From: Thermoplasmatota archaeon | GTDB lineage: Archaea > Thermoplasmatota > Penumbrarchaeia > JASLWR01 | Length of the DNA stretch: 64,000 nucleotides | Assembly: GCA_030740765.1 (NCBI GenBank) | Contig: JASLWR010000008.1 | Coordinates: 1-64,000, forward strand | Direction of reading: 5' to 3' | Shown here: piece after piece, positions 48,405 to 56,632 of the stretch | Position numbering within the stretch: the stretch's first letter is position 1 | How the letters are laid out: the number at the start of each line of letters is the position of its first letter | Translations under genes and position numbers: made by a program | The notes under the pieces: model-generated | The model's database searches: none | The model's input: only the letters and a program-made list of their open reading frames with translations | What the model was told of the DNA's origin: nothing

Positions 48405-49508
48405 ATGGCGACCATCAAGGAGCAGGTCGATCTGCTTGAAGAGGAGATCCGGAACACAAAATATAACAAAGCCACCCAGCACCATGTGGGCAAACTTAAG
48501 GCAAAGGTGGCAAAGCTAAAGGAAGATATCGAGAGGAACCGCTCATCAAGTGGAAAGGGAGGCGGCGGTTACGAGGTGAAGAAGAGCGGGAATGCTACAG
48601 TCTCTATCGTTGGATTCCCGTCCGTGGGAAAGTCCACAATGCTGAATTGTATCACGGATGCCGACAGTGAGGTGGGTTCGTACAATTTCACGACCTTGGA
48701 GGTGGTTCCGGGTACTCTTCATCATCATGGAGCAAACATACAGGTTCTAGATCTTCCTGGACTCATCGAGGGAGCGTCAAAGGGAAAGGGAAGAGGGAGA
48801 CAGGTCATAAGCGCGGCAAGGAGTTCCGATCTCATTATTCTGATGCTCGACGTGTTCTCCCCGGACCTGGACCTGTTGACACGAGAGCTTTCGGATTCGA
48901 AGATAAGGCTGAACGAATCCCCGCCGAACATACACCTCACTGTCAACGACGCAGGGGGAATTGAGGTGGCTTCAACCTGTCACCAGCCCTACATGACGGA
49001 GGAACTCATACGCGACATGGTCAGGACCTACGGTTTCGTCAATGCCACCGTAGTGGTGAGAAGCCGCATCAAACCCTACCAGTTGATCGACAGCCTTACC
49101 GGAGGTGTGCTGTATCTCCCAACTATCCTGTTTATCAACAAGGTAGACCTTGCCGAAGCTGAGATAGTTTCAAAAATCATTGATAAATACAGGTCCTACA
49201 ATCCGCTTCCCATTGCCGTGGGTAAGAACCAGGGAATTGAGCAGATCAAGGATCGAATATTTGATACGCTTCGATTCATGAGAGTTTTTCTGAAACCCCA
49301 GGGAGGTAAGGCGGATCTTGAGGAGCCCATGGTAGTTAAGATGGGGTCGGACGTGGAGTCCATTTGCAACAACATACACAGGGATTTCGTTCATAATTTC
49401 CGTTACGCCCGGGTCTGGGGCCCCAGTGCGAAGTTTCCGGGTCAGAAGGTGGGTCTATTCCATCAACTAAAGGACAAGGATATATTATCGGTGGTAATAC
49501 GAAGATAA
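48405..49508 (+). CDS. drg: Drg (Obg-like) family GTPase
   Basis: GFPSVGKSTMLN (G1), DLPGLIEGASKGKGRGRQV (G3), FINKVDL (G4), C-terminal TGS-like region VWGPSAKFPGQKVGLFHQLKDKDILSVV. Confidence 0.95.
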   Translation: MATIKEQVDLLEEEIRNTKYNKATQHHVGKLKAKVAKLKEDIERNRSSSGKGGGGYEVKKSGNATVSIVGFPSVGKSTMLNCITDADSEVGSYNFTTLEVVPGTLHHHGANIQVLDLPGLIEGASKGKGRGRQVISAARSSDLIILMLDVFSPDLDLLTRELSDSKIRLNESPPNIHLTVNDAGGIEVASTCHQPYMTEELIRDMVRTYGFVNATVVVRSRIKPYQLIDSLTGGVLYLPTILFINKVDLAEAEIVSKIIDKYRSYNPLPIAVGKNQGIEQIKDRIFDTLRFMRVFLKPQGGKADLEEPMVVKMGSDVESICNNIHRDFVHNFRYARVWGPSAKFPGQKVGLFHQLKDKDILSVVIRR

Positions 49509-49586
49509 TTTTTATGTAACACCAATCTTAATACACTCAGCCTCCATTAACTCTATAGTCATTATGCGTGTATAGAAGGGGAGCAC

Positions 49587-50135
49587 ATGATAAAAAAGGT
49601 GTATATCACGGCAAATGAACTGCAGGAGAAATCCTTCGAACTGGCCAAAATGATCTGGGACGACAAATACTACCCGAACTTCCTCATTGGTATCTGGAGA
49701 GGCGGCACCCCTCCCGGCATCGTTATTCATGAATTCCTGGTGTACAAGGGGATCAAACCATACCACACCTCCATCAAGACCCAATCCTATACCGGTATAA
49801 TGAGTAGCGGCCCGGTGGAGATAAAGGGTATAGATCACGTTATTGACCGAGTGAACAGCGAGGACCGTATGCTTCTGATCGACGATGTGTTCGACACGGG
49901 AAAGACAATGGTGGAGGTTTTAAGGGTAATAAGAGCAAAGGCAAGGAAGAATGCGCCTGAGATCCGCGTCGCCACCGTGTACTACAAACCTTCGAGGAAC
50001 CAAACCGACATCACTCCCGATTATTACGTTTGCACGAACGATAACTGGCTTGTATTTCCACACGAGCTGGAAGGCCTTACCAAAGAAGAGATAATGGAAA
50101 AAAATCCCAATATATTCAAATTTATAAATGAATGA
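49587..50135 (+). CDS. Purine-type phosphoribosyltransferase
   Basis: PRPP-binding motif MLLIDDVFDTGKTMVEVL. Confidence 0.88.
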   Translation: MIKKVYITANELQEKSFELAKMIWDDKYYPNFLIGIWRGGTPPGIVIHEFLVYKGIKPYHTSIKTQSYTGIMSSGPVEIKGIDHVIDRVNSEDRMLLIDDVFDTGKTMVEVLRVIRAKARKNAPEIRVATVYYKPSRNQTDITPDYYVCTNDNWLVFPHELEGLTKEEIMEKNPNIFKFINE

Positions 50136-50147
50136 AGAACATCGATC

Positions 50148-50798
50148 TTAGCTATCGATCATCATCTCTATGGAGCCATCCCTGATCTCACGTGTCGCCA
50201 CTTCTATCTCGAGGTAAGCCGATCTTCCATCCCTTGCAGCCCCGGGATTGATATACGTGATACCGTCCTCCCGGACTATACCATGACACTCGTGGATATG
50301 ACCGGACAGCACCAGCATCGGCTTGTGAGCTTGAACTGCCTCAAGTATCTCACGGGAACCGGCATGACCACTTTGCGACAGATCGTTTATGCCATAGGGC
50401 GGCCCGTGAAGTACAAGGACGTCAGCACCCTGGATAATACGTTTTATGTTCTCCCCCAAAAATTCCTCGTCGTACTCCCGAATGGTACCGAACATTTTTC
50501 CGGCACCGCCGAATCCAGCAAATTTTATTCCGTCAAACTCATAGGTATTTCCATGGAGGTCGACCCCGTGGCTTTCCGCTACCCCTAGCTCGACCCCGGA
50601 AGGATCACAATTGCCTGGAACCGCAAGGACCAGACCCGGAAGAGAATCAATGGTCTCTCTGGCTTCCCTGGGGGTCCCAAAATGTGTAATATCGCCGCAC
50701 ACGACTGTGAGATCGGGTGCCATTTTCTCAATCTTCCCCCTTATCATCTGCACAGCTCTGCTGCTGCCGTGGATATCGCTGGTAACCAGAATTTTCAT
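50148..50798 (-). CDS. Calcineurin-like metallophosphoesterase (YfcE/MJ0936-like)
   Basis: KILVTSDIHGSSRAV, VVCGDITHFG, VPGNCDP, VLHGPPYG, SGHIHECHG. Confidence 0.9.
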   Translation of the reverse strand: MKILVTSDIHGSSRAVQMIRGKIEKMAPDLTVVCGDITHFGTPREARETIDSLPGLVLAVPGNCDPSGVELGVAESHGVDLHGNTYEFDGIKFAGFGGAGKMFGTIREYDEEFLGENIKRIIQGADVLVLHGPPYGINDLSQSGHAGSREILEAVQAHKPMLVLSGHIHECHGIVREDGITYINPGAARDGRSAYLEIEVATREIRDGSIEMMIDS

Positions 50799-50852
50799 AG
50801 AAATATATCCCCTTTTATACGATTATGGATCATGTGGTTTGAAAATGTTCGA

Positions 50853-52583
50853 TCAGTGGGTATTACGATTACGATCCCGGCACGTTAAAAGAGCAAGACC
50901 GGTAAGGGCTGCAATAACCAGGAGTACCGGTGGTTGAAAAGAGGACGACACGTATCGGCTCGTTCTCGTTACTACTTTTATTTGGGAATCCGCATTGTTG
51001 TTATTATTAATACTATCGGGATTTATCGCTTCCTTTAGAACTCTACCCAGATCCACCGAAACGGAAATGTTCACTTCGTCCTTATCGGTGGACATATAGA
51101 AATCCACACCCACTTTGTAAGTTTTCCCGGCACTGATCTTCGTGTTCTTGGGGATAAGTCCGATTTTTTCTTCGTCACCAAGCTTGAACACCACAGTGAG
51201 ATCGTCCACGAGCAAGGCATCAGTAGGCCCAGTATTGTGAATTGTAACAGATGATATTAGATCGTTCTTGTTATAGGTCGAGATAGGCATGATATCGCTT
51301 GAAGATACCGATAGATCGGAACCAACCTTGAACCGTACCTTTGCAATATTGTTTGAAGGAGAATGGTTTCCATGAAATTCAATCAGTTCCCGGATATCAT
51401 TATCCTTGTCAACTATGACCCTCAACTCGTATACTCCCACGGAATAAGGAGAGTATCCGGTGGTAATAACGTGTTCCTTACCAACTGCTAAGCCGGTATT
51501 CTTGAATGCCCATTTCTCCTCGAGTATGGCATCTCCCGTAAAGGGATCGATATAATATACCTCCAAATCGACATAGAAGCTCTCGTTTTGGGGAATATCG
51601 GAACCACCATCGTTCTCTATTGCCGCTGTTATGGTGACCGTGTCCCAATCCTTCGGGTCGCTGGAGAGTAAGTCCCACTGTATATCAGGTAATGAACCAT
51701 CCATTTTCACCATCAGGTCCGGAAAACCCGTTATTACCGTGAGATCCTCATATACTTCGCTTGTTGCGGTCCCTCCCTTTTCATCGGTGAATTGGAAGTA
51801 ATACCTATGATCACCTTGCTCCAGTTTTGTGGTAAATCGATAAAGTTCCCCATCCTTGAAATCTCCATTGCCGTACTTTCCACTCCCTGGAGCCGATTCC
51901 ATCTTGTGAAACACGTTGTCGATATATACTCCACGAGCAAAGGCTCCCTCGGCGGGAGGATGATCGTCGGCATCCGAGTACAATATCTGGAAAGTAAAGA
52001 GATCAGTCGTATTCCCCATTTCCGGGTATACAGTCCTCTCCTTATAGATTCCGGGAGCAGGATATAAAGTGGGGTTCGTGTTCACATAAGGAGCTTCTAT
52101 ATATCCCGATGCCGGCAGCCGATAACTTGTATTACGTACCTTTAGCTCGAAAAAGTAACGGTACTGTCCTGGGTTCAGACCGTCCATGCTAATGTTGAAT
52201 ATAGATCCGTCGGAATACTCGTTATCCACAGTTGTCATCTCATAAGTAGTATTGATATCGTCGACATCGTTCCCAAGTATCAAGTGAATATAATGTCCGG
52301 CCTGTTCATCCAAAGGGTCTCCACCCTGATCATCTAGGTACATGATCCTGAAATCATATTTAGTCGATGTCAGACCCAAATCCGGTTCAAGACCATCTGT
52401 ATGGCATCCATCTTCACCGGTCCATACGAGTCGCGGTCCGCCTCCTGGCGTTCCACTGGCAGTTAATGGAGCGGTTCCGGGAAAGAATGCCATCAATAAT
52501 AGAATAATAATGAAGGCCACCGGAAACGATAAAATGGGTATACCGCTTCTTTGACCCTTCATCTTATAAGCAGTGAACATCAT
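50853..52583 (-). CDS. Surface protein with CARDB-like domains and C-terminal TM
   Basis: Signal IPILSFPVAFIIILLLMAFFPGTAPLTASG; KEHVITTGYSPYSVGVYELRVIVDKDNDIRELIEFHGNHSPSNNIAKVRFKV; C-terminal TM PPVLLVIAALTGLALL. The N-terminal extension in the track (to 52760) lies in the repeat element and is rejected. Confidence 0.75.
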   Translation of the reverse strand: MMFTAYKMKGQRSGIPILSFPVAFIIILLLMAFFPGTAPLTASGTPGGGPRLVWTGEDGCHTDGLEPDLGLTSTKYDFRIMYLDDQGGDPLDEQAGHYIHLILGNDVDDINTTYEMTTVDNEYSDGSIFNISMDGLNPGQYRYFFELKVRNTSYRLPASGYIEAPYVNTNPTLYPAPGIYKERTVYPEMGNTTDLFTFQILYSDADDHPPAEGAFARGVYIDNVFHKMESAPGSGKYGNGDFKDGELYRFTTKLEQGDHRYYFQFTDEKGGTATSEVYEDLTVITGFPDLMVKMDGSLPDIQWDLLSSDPKDWDTVTITAAIENDGGSDIPQNESFYVDLEVYYIDPFTGDAILEEKWAFKNTGLAVGKEHVITTGYSPYSVGVYELRVIVDKDNDIRELIEFHGNHSPSNNIAKVRFKVGSDLSVSSSDIMPISTYNKNDLISSVTIHNTGPTDALLVDDLTVVFKLGDEEKIGLIPKNTKISAGKTYKVGVDFYMSTDKDEVNISVSVDLGRVLKEAINPDSINNNNNADSQIKVVTRTSRYVSSSFQPPVLLVIAALTGLALLTCRDRNRNTH

Positions 52584-52639
52584 TTCAGCCCCATATCGAT
52601 CCGTTTTTGATATCACGTTCTTTGGTATTAATATCCACT

Positions 52640-53070
52640 TTTTGGTATATATTGTCAATGGTGAAAATCTCGATAAAAAGTCGAGGCCTTTCGAGTAACG
52701 ATTTGACGATGCCCGTTGGCACTCCGCAAACTCCTTAGGACTTTGCTGCATCCTAGGCAAGTATGCCTACGGGTTCACGCCTCGGCAAATCCAGGCGTGT
52801 CTTCAAGGTAACGTCCTTGAAGGCGCAGCAGAGCTGTAGGGTCTGCGTAGTGCAACGGGAGCCTGTAGGTTTGCAAAGGAAATCGAAGGCTCAGCAATGC
52901 CCAAAGGGTATTGCGTAGCCTGACCGCACACTTGCGGGCAGGGATAGGAACATCTCTGATGTTTCAAGACGAAGTGGGAGCCTGTAGATTTCCAGAGGAA
53001 ATCGAAGGTTCAAGGGTATCTCTGATGCCCTGGAATGAAATGGGAGCCCGAAGGTCCGATTCCGCTGAAT
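52640..53070 (+). repeat. Hairpin-dense intergenic element (copy B), possible structured RNA
   Basis: Hairpins at 52669-52685, 52776-52799, 52801-52822, 52824-52847, 52894-52914, 52924-52937, 52949-52963, 52987-53003, 53014-53030. Internal repeats GGGAGCC(T/C)G(T/A)AG at 52857, 52976 and 53042. Confidence 0.65.
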
Positions 53071-53150
53071 ATAATTAATTCCAAATCCCTGTTAATAAAA
53101 TTGAAATAGACCCTATACTGGTATGAGAGAAAGAAAAGAAAAAAAGGAAA

Positions 53151-53966
53151 TTACATCATATCGTCGCTTTCGAACTCTTCTTCTTCCTTTTTCTTCCCGC
53201 CGAATATCAGCAGGATGAGTATGGTAAACGGAATGAACACGATGGCCATCGAAAGTGCTACACCGTAGATAGAGTTCAGTATGAGCGAATTTGCGAATTG
53301 ATGTGAAAGTCCTTCTATTGAAGTCGGAGATATGACATAACCATCCCCCATCATCGCAATTATCACATTCTGCAGATCCAATACGAACCAGGAATAAATG
53401 AAGACGACAGAGAACAACACGAAGAACCATACAAGGTACTTACCTGAAAGCAGATTAAGATTCAGGTTCTCCTTTTTAAGGTTATGTTTCTTTGCGAATT
53501 TCTTCACTGAATAGAAGTGGTTCGAAGTTGACGCCAACTCAAGATAGGTCACCACGCAGAAAGAGAATATAAGAACAGCGAATAGATCCCAACTTCCAAG
53601 TTTCCCAACATCTGTGTACATCCTGCTTCCCCAGATACCGACTATGGATGCCAGTATGAAGAACAGGACCGTAGACATTACCATCAAATTGTTCAGGCTT
53701 GGTACGATCTCCAATTCGGATAGTTCGATTATTTCGAAAGGAAGACTGCCCCACAATCCCACGAGACCCAATATGACCGCTATGCCAAGAAAGATAAAAC
53801 CCACCAGTTGCAGCGTTTGCGATACTTCCCCGGCGTTGATAATCTGGTACAGGAAGAAGCCTCCCGCAAAAAGGACGAGGGTGCCGATTATCTGCAGCAG
53901 AACGATCAAATATGCTGACTTTGTTGCATCAATGGACATTTGTGATCCAGCTAATCCGTCTGCCAT
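53151..53966 (-). CDS. Polytopic membrane protein of the MoxR/DUF58 operon
   Basis: 271 aa, about 7 TM helices, acidic C-terminus; co-oriented and tightly spaced with the DUF58 gene. Confidence 0.6.
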   Translation of the reverse strand: MADGLAGSQMSIDATKSAYLIVLLQIIGTLVLFAGGFFLYQIINAGEVSQTLQLVGFIFLGIAVILGLVGLWGSLPFEIIELSELEIVPSLNNLMVMSTVLFFILASIVGIWGSRMYTDVGKLGSWDLFAVLIFSFCVVTYLELASTSNHFYSVKKFAKKHNLKKENLNLNLLSGKYLVWFFVLFSVVFIYSWFVLDLQNVIIAMMGDGYVISPTSIEGLSHQFANSLILNSIYGVALSMAIVFIPFTILILLIFGGKKKEEEEFESDDMM

Positions 53967-53969
53967 TTT

Positions 53970-55466
53970 TTAATCCCCCCTAATTCCTGAAGCAGATCGT
54001 GCTCTTAACAGTACCTGCTGTAGTGGTGTTTGTGGTTTCCAGTCAACAATATTAATTCCGTATCCTCTCATCTCCTTCAAAAGAATATCCCGCTCAAGAC
54101 GCAGAACATCATAAGCTAATGGGTCGAATTGCAACGTCTTTTTGGTACCCAGTAAGCTAGAGCCTTCCTGGACGGCACCCTTCTCCTTGGCCAACAATTC
54201 AAAATCAATGGTGGAAGGAGAAAGAATGGTTACATCGAACTCGAGTGCTTTCATCATGCTGACTGCCTTTCTCAGAGAGTCGTCGTCATCCAGAGAAGAA
54301 ATAATGATGACAGGAGACATTCGTGGTAGATATGGCAACGCAACCTCTACAATACCCTGCAATGGTATATCCCCTTTCGGGGATGCGCCAGCAAGGGCCG
54401 TCAATATCTCGTAGAGCTGCTTCTGTCCACCACCTTTCTTGATTGTCATTACCTTGTCACTGTATACTACCAGGCAAACCGAATCTCGGCGTCCAAGGAA
54501 ATACTGGGTCAATGTCGCTGCCGCCCTGGCACCGTATATATTTGCGTTGTCGGACTCCATCCCGATGGCGGAGACCTCCCTTGCATCGAAGACGATGGTG
54601 ATATCGGAGACACTCTCCCTCTCCTTTTCGTTAACCAACAGTCTCCCGGTGGAGGCGAATGCTTTCCAGTTTATCATCTTGAAGGAATCTCCAGGTACAT
54701 AATCCCTGATGCCCCAGAACTCATATCCCGGGCCCGGCATTTTCACGCGCATCTCGCCGGGGTACATCTTGGGCTGTCTGGATTTAAGACGTAATTCCTT
54801 GATCTCCCTCGTCTGTGGGAATACGGTAAGCCTCGTGGTGTAGTTGATGTTGACCTCATTGTAGAACAGATAGAAAGGATCGTGTGATCTAATGGATACC
54901 GGACCGAGCTTGTATACTCCCTTTAAGGGACAGCGTATCGCATATCTCAACCGGGTCTTTCCCTTTGGTTTAAGATCGAGATACGTGTAATTACTCCCTC
55001 TCCGGAGTTCCACCTGCTTTGGCAGAGTATCCCTTACCTCGACAATTCCACCTTTCGAGGAGAAATAACCGATTAGGGCTCCGGTAACAGCACCGATCAT
55101 AAGGGCCGATAGGGCGAGGAATCCCGCCCCGTTCCCCAGACTCTGAAATCCCCAGAGCCAGAAACCGAGGGGAAGTGAAAGCACCAGGCCAACAACTCCC
55201 CCGCCTATTACTGGGGCTATTATTTGAAAGGATTTCGGTCGGATCAACTGAAGTTCGGTCTTTATCATTCCGTCCTCGAAGATCCTTTCGTTGGACATCT
55301 GCCTGTTCGGCCGCACCATCATATTCAGATTTATGAAGATGCTTATACCCAAGTATACAAACAGTACGATACTGATCCCGAGGAGGAGTAGATTTCGAAA
55401 TATCAGTCCCAGTAGTACTAGACCGACCCCCGTACACAGCAACAATACCGCTTTCTTGGTCCACAT
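53970..55466 (-). CDS. DUF58 domain protein
   Basis: GYEFWGIRDYVPGDSFKMINWKAFASTGRLLVNEKERE. The start MWTKKAVLLL at 55466 avoids overlap with the MoxR gene. Confidence 0.9.
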   Translation of the reverse strand: MWTKKAVLLLCTGVGLVLLGLIFRNLLLLGISIVLFVYLGISIFINLNMMVRPNRQMSNERIFEDGMIKTELQLIRPKSFQIIAPVIGGGVVGLVLSLPLGFWLWGFQSLGNGAGFLALSALMIGAVTGALIGYFSSKGGIVEVRDTLPKQVELRRGSNYTYLDLKPKGKTRLRYAIRCPLKGVYKLGPVSIRSHDPFYLFYNEVNINYTTRLTVFPQTREIKELRLKSRQPKMYPGEMRVKMPGPGYEFWGIRDYVPGDSFKMINWKAFASTGRLLVNEKERESVSDITIVFDAREVSAIGMESDNANIYGARAAATLTQYFLGRRDSVCLVVYSDKVMTIKKGGGQKQLYEILTALAGASPKGDIPLQGIVEVALPYLPRMSPVIIISSLDDDDSLRKAVSMMKALEFDVTILSPSTIDFELLAKEKGAVQEGSSLLGTKKTLQFDPLAYDVLRLERDILLKEMRGYGINIVDWKPQTPLQQVLLRARSASGIRGD

Positions 55467-55470
55467 TACT

Positions 55471-56589
55471 TTACACCGCGGGTACTGGCACTTCTGCAAG
55501 AATCTTGTTAAGGATATCCTCAGGCAGCACACCTCTAATACGAGGTTCTGGTTTCAGGATAATCCTGTGAGCCAACCCATGTACGCAGATAGCCTTGATA
55601 TCATCCGGAGTAATATAGTCTCTTCCGTGAAGGACGGCCCTTGCTCTCGAGAGCTTGAAAAGCGCCAGCGAACCTCTGGGTGAGGCGCCCACCACAACAC
55701 GGGGGTCCTCTCGTGTCCTTGTCACGATCTCCACTATATAGGTCAACAATGCTGGATCAAGGTGTATTCCTTCCACAGTTCGCATCATGGCCAATATCTT
55801 CTCCGGATTGGTTACTACTTCCACATCGACATCGTCCTTGCCCCGGCCCATCCTCCTGATGAGGATCTCTCGTTCATCCTCTCTGGACGGATAACCCATG
55901 CTCATCTTCTGCATGAACCTATCTACCTGAGCTTCTGGTAGTGGATATGTACCTTCCTGTTCAATGGGATTCTGGGTAGCCATGACAAGGAAAGGCTTTG
56001 GTAGCTTATGAGTCACTCCTTCGATGGAGGTCTGTCTTTCCTGCATTGCCTCGAGCATGGCCGCCTGAGTCTTTGGCGGAGCTCGATTGATCTCATCTGC
56101 GAGAACTATGTTCGCAAAAATTGGGCCTGCCCTGAACTTGAACTCGTTTTCTTTTTCGTCGTAGATATAGGTACCCGTAATATCAGAGGGAAGTAAATCC
56201 GGAGTAAACTGAATCCTTCTGTATTTACATCCCAGTGTGTCTGCAAAGGTCATAATCATAAGGGATTTCGCGGTTCCCGGGAAATCCTCCATCAATGTAT
56301 GGCCGTCTGCAAGAATGGAAATCAATACATTCTCCAGAACGTCTCTTTTACCTATGATTGCCTTGGATACCTGTTCTATAACGGCATTCGCCGTTGCTGC
56401 CACACCTCGGATGGCTGCTGGGCTCGCCTTGGGCGCACCACCTGCTCTCGGAGGTCCCCTAGCGGGTCCAGCAGGTCCTCTCGGCCCAGGTCCCATGGGT
56501 CCTCTTTGCGGAGGCCCCATTGGCCTTGCGCCAGGTCCGGGTCCTCTTGGTCCGGGGGGCAATTTCTTTGGTCCTGCTCCATTTGTCAT
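55471..56589 (-). CDS. MoxR-family AAA+ ATPase with Pro/Gly-rich N-terminal extension
   Basis: VLISILADGHTLMEDFPGTAKSLM (Walker A variant), NIVLADEINRAPPKTQAAMLEAMQERQ, ATQNPIEQEGTYPLPEAQVDRF; N-terminus GPKKLPPGPRGPGPGARPMGPPQRGPMGPGPRG. Confidence 0.95.
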   Translation of the reverse strand: MTNGAGPKKLPPGPRGPGPGARPMGPPQRGPMGPGPRGPAGPARGPPRAGGAPKASPAAIRGVAATANAVIEQVSKAIIGKRDVLENVLISILADGHTLMEDFPGTAKSLMIMTFADTLGCKYRRIQFTPDLLPSDITGTYIYDEKENEFKFRAGPIFANIVLADEINRAPPKTQAAMLEAMQERQTSIEGVTHKLPKPFLVMATQNPIEQEGTYPLPEAQVDRFMQKMSMGYPSREDEREILIRRMGRGKDDVDVEVVTNPEKILAMMRTVEGIHLDPALLTYIVEIVTRTREDPRVVVGASPRGSLALFKLSRARAVLHGRDYITPDDIKAICVHGLAHRIILKPEPRIRGVLPEDILNKILAEVPVPAV

Positions 56590-56632
56590 ATTTCATCACC
56601 TTTTTATAATATTCGGATTTCTCCTTTGACAG

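Noticed and set aside
52584-52760. N-terminal extension of the 50853 ORF
   Set aside because: Would place ~59 residues before the signal peptide and overlap the structured repeat; start at ~52583 preferred.
52640-53070. Degenerate CRISPR array
   Set aside because: Repeats are unequally spaced (119 and 66 bp), diverged, and the region is dominated by unrelated hairpins; no cas genes in the window.
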